Of a stretch of 13,839 nt of DNA, positions 6,468 through 13,839 are shown one piece after another. This stretch comes from Prochlorococcus sp. AG-363-L02. Lineage in GTDB: Bacteria > Cyanobacteriota > Cyanobacteriia > PCC-6307 > Cyanobiaceae. Below the pieces are notes generated by a model. It did not search any database, was not told the origin of the DNA, and saw nothing but the letters and a program-made list of their open reading frames with translations. Location of the stretch: NCBI GenBank assembly GCA_003280185.1, contig QCFP01000018.1, positions 1-13,839 of the forward strand, in the 5' to 3' direction. The position numbers and the translations under genes are program-made. How positions within the stretch are numbered: the stretch's first letter is position 1; each line of letters opens with the position of its first letter.

Positions 6468-6638
6468 TCACCGCCTACGTCTTCTTTGTTGAGCCTTTCG
6501 CTTGTATTTCTCTATTGGAGTCTCATGATGGCGAAGACGCTTTAAATCAGCAAAAATTCCTGCTTTAGAGACCTGCCTCTTAAAGCGCCGCAGCGCAGAT
6601 TCAATTCCCTCATTTTCGCCGACTGTTACCTGGGTCAT
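6468..6638 (-). CDS. rpsU: Small ribosomal subunit protein bS21
   Basis: This 56-residue, highly basic protein reads [20 protein letters not shown], then [21 protein letters not shown], and ends in an arginine-rich tail finishing RRRRR. This is the bacterial S21 pattern: VxVxENExIExALRRFKR near the start and the YKRK motif before the basic tail. S21 binds late to the 30S subunit near the 3' end of 16S rRNA and helps start-site selection. The product is slightly shorter than the E. coli form (71 residues), as is common in cyanobacteria. The ATG at 6638 is the only sensible start. It lies 232 nt downstream of def and 192 nt upstream of the HIT gene on the same strand. The 6276-6467 gap holds no gene, only the inverted repeat before the HIT start and a weak 5-bp hairpin near 6412-6429. 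Confidence 0.95.
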   Translation of the reverse strand: MTQVTVGENEGIESALRRFKRQVSKAGIFADLKRLRHHETPIEKYKRKAQQRRRRR

Positions 6639-6763
6639 AAAAAGCTCTTGGAAGCATACGAATTTAGCAAGATGGCTTCCTAATTAGGCAAAGAACGAAG
6701 CTACTAGAAACTTTTTAAGTGGCTATCACTCAAATGAATACAAAAAACCTTTTGAAAACTTCT

Positions 6764-6787
6764 AAAAATCCAAGCATGAATACTTGG
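6764..6787 (-). terminator. Possible intrinsic terminator downstream of def
   Basis: Read on the minus strand, CCAAG (6787-6783) pairs with CTTGG (6774-6770) around an 8-base loop and is followed by ATTTTT (6769-6764). The stem is only 5 bp, so this would be a weak terminator about 85 nt after the def stop. The rest of the def-rpsU gap (6639-6870) shows no gene on either strand and presumably holds the rpsU promoter. Confidence 0.4.
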
Positions 6788-6870
6788 GAAGGCCTTGTCA
6801 CGATAAGAAAATAAATTACGTTTAAGCAACCGTAAAACAAGGGCAAACCAAGTAAATATAAATGAAGTAA

Positions 6871-7479
6871 TCACGCACTTATCGGGGTCACATGCTGTGC
6901 ACTAAATCCATGATCATCCAGTTCTTTAGTCAGGCCATCCTTATCAGTTACACGATCAACAAAGAGAACTCCCTTTAAATGGTCCATCTCATGTTGGATT
7001 ACTCTCCCTAAAAGACCATCTGCGTTCATTTTCCTCGGACGGCCCATCTCATCGCGAAAACTTACTTTTATGGAAGCTGGTCGCACTACATCAAGATAAA
7101 CCCCTGGAATACTCAAACAACCCTCCTCATAAGTTTCCACAGTTGCACTAGATGTAATAATTTCGGGATTAATTAATACTATTGGTGGTGTTGAAGGCGT
7201 TTCATGTTCAATATCAATCACTAACAACTGCTGCTGAATTCCTACCTGTGGAGCAGCCAAGCCAATACCCTTAGCCGTATACATGCTCCTAAGCATGTCT
7301 CTAACAACTTCTCTCACTGATTCATCAACCTTGCTTATCCTTTTGGCAGACTTGCGTAATTGATTATCGCCAAGAGTATGTATCTCTAAGGGGGGGCTTT
7401 CCAAGGGCTCTTTTTCAACAAGGATCGAAGCCTTCGCTTTCCCGGCATGTCGAGCCAATTGAGCAAAGCTTCTAGACAA
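6871..7479 (-). CDS. def: Peptide deformylase
   Basis: Peptide deformylase is the cytosolic metalloenzyme that removes the formyl group from the N-terminal Met of new proteins. The 202-residue product has all three family motifs: GIGLAAPQVG (71-80), EGCLSIPG (119-126, with metal ligand C121) and QHEMDH (162-167, with ligands H163 and H167 and catalytic E164). The ~30-residue N-terminal extension before PPLEIHTLGD is usual in marine cyanobacteria. The start is TTG at 7479, supported by AGGGG at 7485-7489 with a 5-nt spacer and by the conserved SFAQLAR sequence just after it. No in-frame ATG precedes the conserved region. It is divergent from the S9 peptidase across a 66-bp gap. Confidence 0.95.
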   Translation of the reverse strand: MSRSFAQLARHAGKAKASILVEKEPLESPPLEIHTLGDNQLRKSAKRISKVDESVREVVRDMLRSMYTAKGIGLAAPQVGIQQQLLVIDIEHETPSTPPIVLINPEIITSSATVETYEEGCLSIPGVYLDVVRPASIKVSFRDEMGRPRKMNADGLLGRVIQHEMDHLKGVLFVDRVTDKDGLTKELDDHGFSAQHVTPISA

Positions 7480-7484
7480 AACAA

Positions 7485-7489
7485 CCCCT
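7485..7489 (-). promoter_or_regulatory. Ribosome binding site deciding the TTG start of def
   Basis: On the minus strand AGGGG stands 5 nt before the TTG at 7479. It is one of the few good Shine-Dalgarno sequences in the window and favours this non-ATG start. Confidence 0.55.
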
Positions 7490-7545
7490 GTGCATCAGAA
7501 CAAGATCTTAAGCATTGATTAGCACAATTCAGCAATCAGCATTTC

Positions 7546-9489
7546 ATGAACAGTAAAAAAAGGCCTCTAGGACTATCAGCAGAGCTTGCTGCGAGCAAAG
7601 CAAAAGAATTAAAAGAGCCACACGTAATTGGTGAATGGGTTTTATGGCTAGAACAGCGCCCAACAGAAGGAGGACGAACTACTGCATTAATAAGGCGTTT
7701 TGGAAATCCAAAACAAGTTCCTCAGGAGCTAACAGAAAAACCAATCAACTTAAGAAGTCGGATTCATGGTTATGGAGGGGGGGTGCTTGCACAGGCTAAA
7801 AAAGGGAACGAATTAATTATCACTTGGGTTGACGATCAAGACGGTTGCATCTGGAAACAGAGTTGGCTAGGGCTACTAGATACAAATCAAAACAAATCAA
7901 ACAATTGGTTATGTAAAAAAGGTCATGCCTTAAGGCTTAGCAAACCCAGCAACATCTCACTAGCCGGTGGAGTCATAACACTTACGGAAAATCTTTGGTT
8001 AGGAATTATGGAAAAGGATGGTAAAGATTTCATAGTCAGCCTTTCACTTGACAAAGAGAATCAAACTCCGAATATCATTCATGAACCAAAAGATTTTGCT
8101 GGTTATTTAGCATTAAGCCCTAAGGAAGATCAACTAGTTTGGGTAGAGTGGCAAAGACCTCTTATGCCTTGGGATGCCAGTCAACTTTGGTTGGGAGAAT
8201 TGAATAATTCAGAAGTCATTACTAATAAAAAATTTTTAAAAGGAACGCACTCGAATGAAGCACATAAAATATCTGTCTTCCAACCAATTTGGACTGGGGA
8301 TCATGAGATCTTAATAAGCGAAGACAGCTCTGGATGGTGGAACTTAATCAAGTCAAATTCAGATCAAGTCAAAAAGGAATATTCAAATTGGACTTCCTTA
8401 TCCCCGATGGAGGCTGAAACCGCAATGCCTCAATGGGTTAATGGAATGAGAACAACAGCAATAGCCAATAATGGTATCCTTGTATTAGTATGTCAAGAAG
8501 GCCAATGGCATATAAAGTTGATAAATAAAAATGGAACTGTTTCTAATATTGAGCAACCATTTAATGATATCTCAGGGTTGAACTCTCAGGAAGAAAAAGC
8601 TGTCGCAATTGCAAAAGGTAGAAAAACTAGTGTTGGTTTATTAGAAATTGATCTGAGAAATAAAACTTGGACACATACACCTGCATCGGATGCATTTCTA
8701 GAGGAAAGTCAAATCAGTGTCGCCGAGCCATTTTGGTTTAAGGGATTCAACAAAGAACAAACGCATGCATGGTATTACCCCCCGATTGGGAATAGTAAAA
8801 AGGCCTCACCTTTGTTAGTTAAAAGTCATAGTGGGCCAACAGGTATGGCAACGTGCGGTTTTGATCTCAATATACAGTTCTGGACATCAAAGGGCTGGGG
8901 GGTTGTAGATGTCAATTATGGTGGATCTACAGGGTTTGGAAGGAGGTATAGAGAAAGACTAAATAACAAATGGGGACTTGTAGATGTATTTGACTGTATT
9001 TCTGCAGTAAAGGCATTAATTGAATTAGGCAAGGCAAATGAGGAGCTAATTGCAATAGAAGGAGGAAGTGCTGGAGGTTTTACAACCTTATCTTGCTTGT
9101 GTTCTTCAAAACTCTTTAAGGCCGCAGCCTGTCGATATGCAGTAAGTGATCTAGTTTCTCTTGCCAACAACACTACACATAGATTTGAGGAAACTTACCT
9201 CGATAATTTAATTGGAGAATGGCCAAAGAAAAAGAAAATTTATGAAGAGCGCTCTCCCTTGCTAAATGTTAATCAAATAAATTGTCCAATAATTTTTTTT
9301 CAAGGATTAAAAGATCATGTAGTTACCCCGGAACAAACTTTTCAAATGGCAGAAGCTTTAAAAGCGAATAAGATTCCAATCGAAGTCTATAAATTCCCTA
9401 AGGAAGGGCATGGCTTTAAAGATGGCAATGTAAAGATCAAGGTCTTAAAAGAGACAGAGAAGTTTTTCAACAAGCACTTGGGCCTTTAA
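7546..9489 (+). CDS. S9-family serine peptidase (prolyl oligopeptidase / dipeptidyl aminopeptidase type)
   Basis: This 647-residue protein has an N-terminal beta-propeller-like region (about 20-400, with WD-like repeats such as DFAGYLALSPKEDQLVWVEW) and a C-terminal alpha/beta hydrolase (about 410-647). The catalytic triad is visible: Ser508 in GGSAGGF, Asp590 in LKDHVVTPEQTF, and His622 in KEGHGF. WGVVDVNYGGSTGFGR before the Ser is typical of acylaminoacyl and dipeptidyl peptidases, which cleave short peptides admitted through the propeller. No signal peptide is seen, so it is probably cytosolic and recycles peptides. The exact specificity cannot be told from sequence. The ATG at 7546 lacks a clear ribosome binding site. 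The stop overlaps that of the convergent sufS by 4 nt, with no terminator between them. Confidence 0.92.
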   Translation: MNSKKRPLGLSAELAASKAKELKEPHVIGEWVLWLEQRPTEGGRTTALIRRFGNPKQVPQELTEKPINLRSRIHGYGGGVLAQAKKGNELIITWVDDQDGCIWKQSWLGLLDTNQNKSNNWLCKKGHALRLSKPSNISLAGGVITLTENLWLGIMEKDGKDFIVSLSLDKENQTPNIIHEPKDFAGYLALSPKEDQLVWVEWQRPLMPWDASQLWLGELNNSEVITNKKFLKGTHSNEAHKISVFQPIWTGDHEILISEDSSGWWNLIKSNSDQVKKEYSNWTSLSPMEAETAMPQWVNGMRTTAIANNGILVLVCQEGQWHIKLINKNGTVSNIEQPFNDISGLNSQEEKAVAIAKGRKTSVGLLEIDLRNKTWTHTPASDAFLEESQISVAEPFWFKGFNKEQTHAWYYPPIGNSKKASPLLVKSHSGPTGMATCGFDLNIQFWTSKGWGVVDVNYGGSTGFGRRYRERLNNKWGLVDVFDCISAVKALIELGKANEELIAIEGGSAGGFTTLSCLCSSKLFKAAACRYAVSDLVSLANNTTHRFEETYLDNLIGEWPKKKKIYEERSPLLNVNQINCPIIFFQGLKDHVVTPEQTFQMAEALKANKIPIEVYKFPKEGHGFKDGNVKIKVLKETEKFFNKHLGL

Positions 9490-10736
9490 GCATTCTTCTT
9501 CAAAAAGGAGATCGCTGTGGAAAGTTCATCTATAAAACAATCAATTTCTTGAGTCGTAGAAGTAAAACTAAGACTCACACGTGCAGTCCCTGACAAACCA
9601 TAATACCTGTGCAATGGTTGACAACAATGATGGCCACTTCTAATACAAATTCCAGCAAGATCTAATAGAGCTGCAATATCATTAGGGTGAGTATTCTCGA
9701 CACTAAATGCCGCCAAGGCTCCTCTCATCATTTGCCTGGATGGGGTTGGCCCTAAAACATTTAGACCGTTAATTGACTGAAGCTTTTCAAATAAGTGCTC
9801 CAAAAGAATTGTCTCCCAGCTTTTAATATTTTCAAGTCCAATTGATTCTAAATATTGAATAGCAGAACCCATCGCAATTGCCTCTCCGATAGGAGGAGTA
9901 CCAGCCTCAAATTTATGAGGTATTTCAGCCGGTGTGAAATGGTCTAGAAAAACATCTTGAATCATTTCGCCACCTCCGAGGAATGGAGGCATCTTGTCTA
10001 GAAGATCTTCTCGGCCCCAAAGAAAACCTACGCCGGTAGGCCCACAAAGTTTGTGTGAAGAACCCACAAGAAAGTCAACACCAAGTGAACTAACATCTAC
10101 AGGTTGATGCGCAAGGCTCTGACAAGCATCCACCAAAACCAAGGAACCAAAACTATGGGCCAAGTCAGCCACTTCTTGAATAGGGTTGGAACATCCCAAA
10201 GTATTACTTATATGAACCAAGCTAACCAGTTTTGTTCTTTGATTTAATTTTGAATAAAAGTCATCAAGATCAAATTCACCTGATAAAGTTACTTTGACAT
10301 ATCGAAGAACACAACCAGTACGTTTTGCTAACAACTGCCAAGGGATAAGATTACTGTGATGCTCCATAATCGTTAGCAAAATCTCATCATCCTTCTTAAG
10401 ATTCAGTTCACCCCAAGAACGCGCAATTAGGTTTATACCCTCAGTTGCATTTCTTGTAAATATTATTTCTTTTGAGGACCTTGCTCGAACAAAGTTTTGA
10501 ACTATTTCTCTGGAACCTTCAAAAGCCTCAGTTGCTTTGGCACTTAGTTGATGAGCACCGCGATGCACATTTGCATTTATCTGACAATAGTAATCATTCA
10601 AACTATTAATTACCTGACAAGGTTTCTGACTAGTCGCAGCATGATCTAAATAAATCAGTTGTTTATCTTCTGAGATACTTTTACTAAGGAGAGGAAAGTC
10701 TCCACGTGTTTTATCTGCAAGAGTTTGTGAGGACAC
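9486..10736 (-). CDS. sufS: SufS cysteine desulfurase (group II)
   Basis: SufS is a PLP enzyme that takes sulfur from cysteine for Fe-S cluster assembly by SufBCD. The 416-residue length fits the family. Landmarks are YLDHAATSQKP (29-39), NVHRGAH (56-62), MEHHSN (124-129), VDACQS (202-207) with D203 for the PLP nitrogen, SSHK with PLP lysine K229, and RSGHHCCQPL (366-375), where C371 aligns with the active-site cysteine (C364 in E. coli SufS). An additional Cys372 follows it. The start is GTG at 10736, whose G is shared with the sufD stop (TAGTG), so translation is coupled. It is the last suf gene in this direction and overlaps the convergent S9 peptidase gene by 4 nt. Confidence 0.96.
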   Translation of the reverse strand: MSSQTLADKTRGDFPLLSKSISEDKQLIYLDHAATSQKPCQVINSLNDYYCQINANVHRGAHQLSAKATEAFEGSREIVQNFVRARSSKEIIFTRNATEGINLIARSWGELNLKKDDEILLTIMEHHSNLIPWQLLAKRTGCVLRYVKVTLSGEFDLDDFYSKLNQRTKLVSLVHISNTLGCSNPIQEVADLAHSFGSLVLVDACQSLAHQPVDVSSLGVDFLVGSSHKLCGPTGVGFLWGREDLLDKMPPFLGGGEMIQDVFLDHFTPAEIPHKFEAGTPPIGEAIAMGSAIQYLESIGLENIKSWETILLEHLFEKLQSINGLNVLGPTPSRQMMRGALAAFSVENTHPNDIAALLDLAGICIRSGHHCCQPLHRYYGLSGTARVSLSFTSTTQEIDCFIDELSTAISFLKKNA

Positions 10737-11986
10737 TATTCTACTCTTAGATTCTTGAGAACTTGATCAAGCACCTTCCACCTTCCAGCCGAAATAGGCA
10801 AGCTATAAGTTATCTCCTGACAAAAACCTTTCAATAGCATCTTTATTGCATCAGTCTGCCCTATACCTCTACTAAGCATATAAAAAAGCTCTTCTTCTTG
10901 TAACTGGCTAACAGTTGCTCCATGAGTACACTTGACATCATCCGCAATAATCTTTAATTCAGGCTTTGCATCTATTCTGGCACGATTAGATAGCAATAAA
11001 TTTCTACTTAACTGCGCAGCATTAGTTCGTTGTGCAGCTTGAGGTACCTCAATAGAACCATTAAAAATACTATGTGATGTCCCTGCAGCAATTCCTTTCT
11101 GAATTTGATGCAAATGTCCTTCTGGACCATCAAATCTAATTTTGGAATTTGTTGATATTTGATTCCCATAGTCTGCCACTTGAAGACCGCGCAGTTTTGT
11201 ATTGGCTCTTCCACCAAGTTGAACTATATAAGGTTCTAAACGACTAAAGCTCCATCCCTGCTGAACACAAGTTAAAGCATATTCACTTTGTGGCTCTTGC
11301 TCGATCGCTATATGTGCTAAGCAACTTGCTTCCCCTCCTCCCAATGCCAGCCACTCATGATTCAAAGAAGCATTGCAACCAACAAAAATTTCAATTAAAT
11401 GGCTATGTGCAGACTGATCTAAACCCAAACAAACCTGAAGAAGGTTTAACTGAGTATTTTCCTCAAGCAGCAAAATCACTCTTGACGAAGCCAACTCTCC
11501 ACTAAAACCCTGAAGGACTAATTCCAACGAGGGCAAATCAGAGCCTTTTACACGTAAAGCAAGAACATTATCCGTACAAGAATTATTCAAAATAACTGGC
11601 CAGTCCTGACTACATCCACAACGCTTTAAGGTCCTGCCTAAGATTTTTTCTAATTCTGAAGAATCGAGAAGACTAAAACCATCTGGCAAAGGTCCGAGAC
11701 TTAAAGGGTCTAAACCTGGATAAAGAGCCAAACGAAAGCCATCTTTCGGTGGAGATGGCATTGCAAATTCCTTAACATGATGGAGTTTCGAGCTCCTAGA
11801 CAAGGCTGAAAAATTAAAAATCTCTTCGATGAGTTTTAAATCTGTTAAACGCCAAGCCTCTTCGGAGGAAACTGGGAAGCCAATACTCTCAAGGGATTTG
11901 CGAGCCTTTGACTGCAGACCAGCGAGTGGGCCTTGTGGTAGTGGTAATGATTCCCAAAGTTTTGACTTTTGAAGAGTCATACTCAT
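10736..11986 (-). CDS. sufD: SufD, scaffold subunit of the SufBC2D Fe-S assembly complex
   Basis: SufD pairs with SufB; together with two SufC they build and pass on Fe-S clusters in the cytosol. The 416-residue product has a variable N-terminal region (1-~140) and the SufB/D beta-helix core. The core includes [11 protein letters not shown] (259-269), [20 protein letters not shown] (291-310) and the C-terminal [20 protein letters not shown] (348-367). H355 in CTHGATV corresponds to the histidine thought to sit at the SufB-SufD cluster-building interface. The ATG at 11986 overlaps the sufC TGA (ATGA, 4 nt), and its own stop overlaps the sufS start. It is less conserved than SufB, as usual. Confidence 0.95.
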   Translation of the reverse strand: MSMTLQKSKLWESLPLPQGPLAGLQSKARKSLESIGFPVSSEEAWRLTDLKLIEEIFNFSALSRSSKLHHVKEFAMPSPPKDGFRLALYPGLDPLSLGPLPDGFSLLDSSELEKILGRTLKRCGCSQDWPVILNNSCTDNVLALRVKGSDLPSLELVLQGFSGELASSRVILLLEENTQLNLLQVCLGLDQSAHSHLIEIFVGCNASLNHEWLALGGGEASCLAHIAIEQEPQSEYALTCVQQGWSFSRLEPYIVQLGGRANTKLRGLQVADYGNQISTNSKIRFDGPEGHLHQIQKGIAAGTSHSIFNGSIEVPQAAQRTNAAQLSRNLLLSNRARIDAKPELKIIADDVKCTHGATVSQLQEEELFYMLSRGIGQTDAIKMLLKGFCQEITYSLPISAGRWKVLDQVLKNLRVE

Positions 11987-12771
11987 ACATCCCCCTTACC
12001 CAAATTTTCTTGCTCTACCCACTCATAACCAGATTCTTCCAACTCCAGTGCAAGTTCACTTCCTCCGGTTCTCACAATTCTCCCAGCAGACATAACATGA
12101 ACGAAATCTGGCGTGATCTCATTAAGAAGTCTTTGATAATGGGTAATTAAAAGGGTTGCTGTTTCTGGCTTAGACAGTTGGTTAACACCACCAGCAACTA
12201 TTCTCAATGCATCAATATCTAAACCAGAATCCGTCTCGTCAAGGATGGAAAGTATTGGCTCCAAGAGAGCCATTTGCAAAATCTCATTCCGTTTCTTCTC
12301 TCCACCAGAAAATCCCTCATTGACACTCCGCTCTAGAAATGAAGGATCCATTTGGACTAGTCTCAAACGAGAGTGAACAAAGTCCTCGAAAGCAAAAGTA
12401 TCCAATTCCTCTTCTCCGAGCTGCTTTCGCCTTGAATTCGTCGATACGCGCAAAAACTCCATATTGCTTACTCCAGGAATTTCAACTGGATACTGAAAAC
12501 CAAGAAAAAGACCTAAACGAGCCCTCTCTTCTGGTTCATAAGAAAGAAGATTTTCTCCTAAATAAGAAACTTTCCCTTTAGTAACTGTGTAAGCAGGATG
12601 CCCTGCCAAGACTTTCGAGAGTGTACTTTTACCACTGCCATTTCTTCCCATTATTGCGTGTATCTCTCCTTTTTTTACTGTGAGTGTGACACCATTCAAT
12701 ATCATCTGTTCATCCACCTGAGCATGAAGATCAGAGATCTCTAGAATTGACTCAGAGCCAGGATTAATCAC
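11983..12771 (-). CDS. sufC: SufC, ATPase of the SufBC2D complex
   Basis: SufC is an ABC-type ATPase without membrane domains that drives conformational change in SufB-SufD during Fe-S assembly. The 262-residue protein has Walker [10 protein letters not shown] (42-50), Q-loop Q93 in [10 protein letters not shown], signature FSGGEKKR (154-161), Walker B SILDE (175-179) continuing as TDSGLD, and switch H211 in [26 protein letters not shown] is diagnostic for SufC over transporter ATPases. The start is GTG at 12771. No ATG, GTG or TTG lies between it and the upstream in-frame stop, and no good Shine-Dalgarno sequence is present. It follows sufB after 53 nt and overlaps sufD by 4 nt. Confidence 0.97.
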   Translation of the reverse strand: MINPGSESILEISDLHAQVDEQMILNGVTLTVKKGEIHAIMGRNGSGKSTLSKVLAGHPAYTVTKGKVSYLGENLLSYEPEERARLGLFLGFQYPVEIPGVSNMEFLRVSTNSRRKQLGEEELDTFAFEDFVHSRLRLVQMDPSFLERSVNEGFSGGEKKRNEILQMALLEPILSILDETDSGLDIDALRIVAGGVNQLSKPETATLLITHYQRLLNEITPDFVHVMSAGRIVRTGGSELALELEESGYEWVEQENLGKGDV

Positions 12772-12824
12772 AACAGAAAGATTCGGGTTTAGAACAGATT
12801 TTGAAGAAAAAAGGAATCAGGAAA

Positions 12825-13839
12825 TTACCCAACTGACCCTTCTAACTTTAAAGCCAGAAGCTTATCGGCTTCTGCTGCAAATTCCATAGGTAGTTGGTTA
12901 AATACATCTCTACAAAAACCACTTACCACCATAGAAACAGCCTCTTCTAAGCCAATCCCTCTACTTTGCAAATAAAACAACTGATCCTCTGAGATACGAC
13001 AAGTACTTGCCTCATGTTCAATACTTGAATTGGGCTGTTGTGATCGAATATAAGGATACGTATTAGCAGCAGCTGAGTCGCCAATCAACATAGAATCACA
13101 CTGGCTATAGTTTCTTGATTGCAGAGCCTTAGTTCCAATTTGCACTAAACCACGATAACTATTAGATGAGTTTCCTGAGCTTATTCCTTTACTAACAATT
13201 GTAGATCTCGTTCTAGGGCCAACATGAATCATTTTAGTACCTGTATCTGCCTTTTGGTAATTATTAGTGAGCGCAACAGAATAAAACTCACCAATCGAAT
13301 CAGCTCCTTGAAGGATACAACTTGGGTACTTCCATGTAATCGCTGATCCTGTCTCAACTTGTGACCAGCTTATTTTGCTTCGATCACCTCTACAAAGTCC
13401 TCTCTTAGTAACAAAGTTATAGATACCACCTACTCCATTCTTATCGCCAGCATACCAATTCTGGACAGTTGAATATTTAATAGAGGAATCATCAAGTGCG
13501 ACAATTTCTACAACAGCAGCATGAAGAGTATTTGTATCAAACATGGGTGCTGTACAACCCTCTAGATAGCTCACAGATGCGGACTCCTCGGCAATAATCA
13601 AAGTCCTCTCAAACTGTCCAATATCTCCGGAGTTTATTCTAAAGTAGGAAGAGAGTTCCATTGGGCAATCAATACCTTTAGGTACAAATACAAAAGAACC
13701 GTCAGAAAATACAGCTGAATTCAAAGCAGCAAAAAAATTATCATTGATTGGAACAACAGTGCCAAGATATTTCTCTATTAGTTGGGGATATTCAGCAACA
13801 GCCTCTGTTATTGAGCAAAATATGACTCCATGTTCAGCA
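12825..13839 (-). CDS. sufB: SufB, Fe-S scaffold subunit, 5' end outside the window
   Basis: SufB is the main scaffold on which the SUF machine assembles clusters. The frame is open to the window edge, beginning [20 protein letters not shown]. About 337 of ~480 residues are visible and roughly 140 N-terminal residues are missing, so the TTG at 13724 is internal. Family signatures include [26 protein letters not shown] (with a conserved cysteine), [28 protein letters not shown] (probably the essential cysteine numbered 405 in E. coli) and EHEAS followed by [12 protein letters not shown] near the end. The C-terminus LEGSVG is typical. It is the first visible gene of the sufBCDS operon. In cyanobacteria the repressor gene sufR usually lies upstream, which would be beyond this window. 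Confidence 0.96.
   Translation of the reverse strand, partial: AEHGVIFCSITEAVAEYPQLIEKYLGTVVPINDNFFAALNSAVFSDGSFVFVPKGIDCPMELSSYFRINSGDIGQFERTLIIAEESASVSYLEGCTAPMFDTNTLHAAVVEIVALDDSSIKYSTVQNWYAGDKNGVGGIYNFVTKRGLCRGDRSKISWSQVETGSAITWKYPSCILQGADSIGEFYSVALTNNYQKADTGTKMIHVGPRTRSTIVSKGISSGNSSNSYRGLVQIGTKALQSRNYSQCDSMLIGDSAAANTYPYIRSQQPNSSIEHEASTCRISEDQLFYLQSRGIGLEEAVSMVVSGFCRDVFNQLPMEFAAEADKLLALKLEGSVG

Noticed and set aside
6734..6814. 26-codon plus-strand frame in the def-rpsU gap
   Set aside because: Too short, no ribosome binding site, no recognisable family, and it overlaps the hairpin proposed as the def terminator.
6276..6870. Known picocyanobacterial small RNAs (Yfr1 or Yfr2 type) in the gaps around rpsU
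   Set aside because: I looked for the Yfr1 core ACTCCTCACAC and the Yfr2-type GGAAAC repeats and found neither.
7480..7545. AAGATCTT palindrome and TGATT/AATCA repeat in the def-S9 gap as operators
   Set aside because: Short, AT-rich and not distinguishable from chance in a 66-bp region; only the def ribosome binding site is supported.
8916..9173. Open frame opposite the S9 peptidase catalytic domain
   Set aside because: It is antisense to the conserved GGSAGGF region, where strong selection on the real gene explains the open frame.
11008..12581. Several short open frames over sufD and sufC on both strands
   Set aside because: All are shadows of strongly conserved suf genes, with no domain or start signal of their own.

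Overview
The window looks like a stretch of core chromosome from a marine picocyanobacterium, most likely Prochlorococcus, or possibly a low-GC Synechococcus. The reasons are a photosystem II subunit (psbX), a Ycf66 protein, a Ycf19/YggT protein and a high-light-inducible protein (HLIP) lying among housekeeping genes, with AT-rich DNA, very tight gene packing and many TTG or GTG starts. No phage, insertion sequence, tRNA, rRNA or CRISPR array is visible.

Layout. The left edge (1-1034, +) is the C-terminal three quarters of accC (biotin carboxylase). A Ycf19/YggT membrane protein converges on it (1048-1365, -). It is divergent from a rightward block: psbX (1445-1558), ycf66 (1674-2645) and two tandem, paralogous small lipoproteins with TolB-like propeller repeats (2626-3669). 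These meet head-on a leftward group read from right to left as def (6871-7479), rpsU (6468-6638), a HIT-family hydrolase (5934-6275), an SbmA/ABCD-type ABC transporter (3897-5924) and an HLIP (3674-3913). An S9-family peptidase (7546-9489, +) is divergent from def and runs into the end of the suf operon. The right end is sufB (partial), sufC, sufD and sufS on the minus strand, which together form the SUF iron-sulfur assembly machine. In a phototroph this machine supplies photosystem I and ferredoxins.

How the parts relate. The suf genes are clearly one translationally coupled unit, with sufC/sufD overlapping by 4 nt and sufD/sufS by 1 nt. HIT, ABC and hli are also tightly packed (9 nt gap, then a 17 nt overlap). 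ycf66 and the two lipoproteins overlap or abut, so the lipoproteins may belong to the same membrane process as Ycf66. All three convergent junctions (gaps of 13 and 4 nt and an overlap of 4 nt) leave no room for terminators.

Most interesting signals. (1) The 115-nt psbX-ycf66 gap contains what looks like a folded RNA: two hairpins enclosed by a GC-rich 7-bp stem that would mask the ycf66 Shine-Dalgarno sequence, plus a T6 tract that could make a terminator. (2) The two lipoproteins each carry about three propeller blades, suggesting two half-propellers. The rest of the window is ordinary core genome, and no large undescribed multi-gene system is evident.
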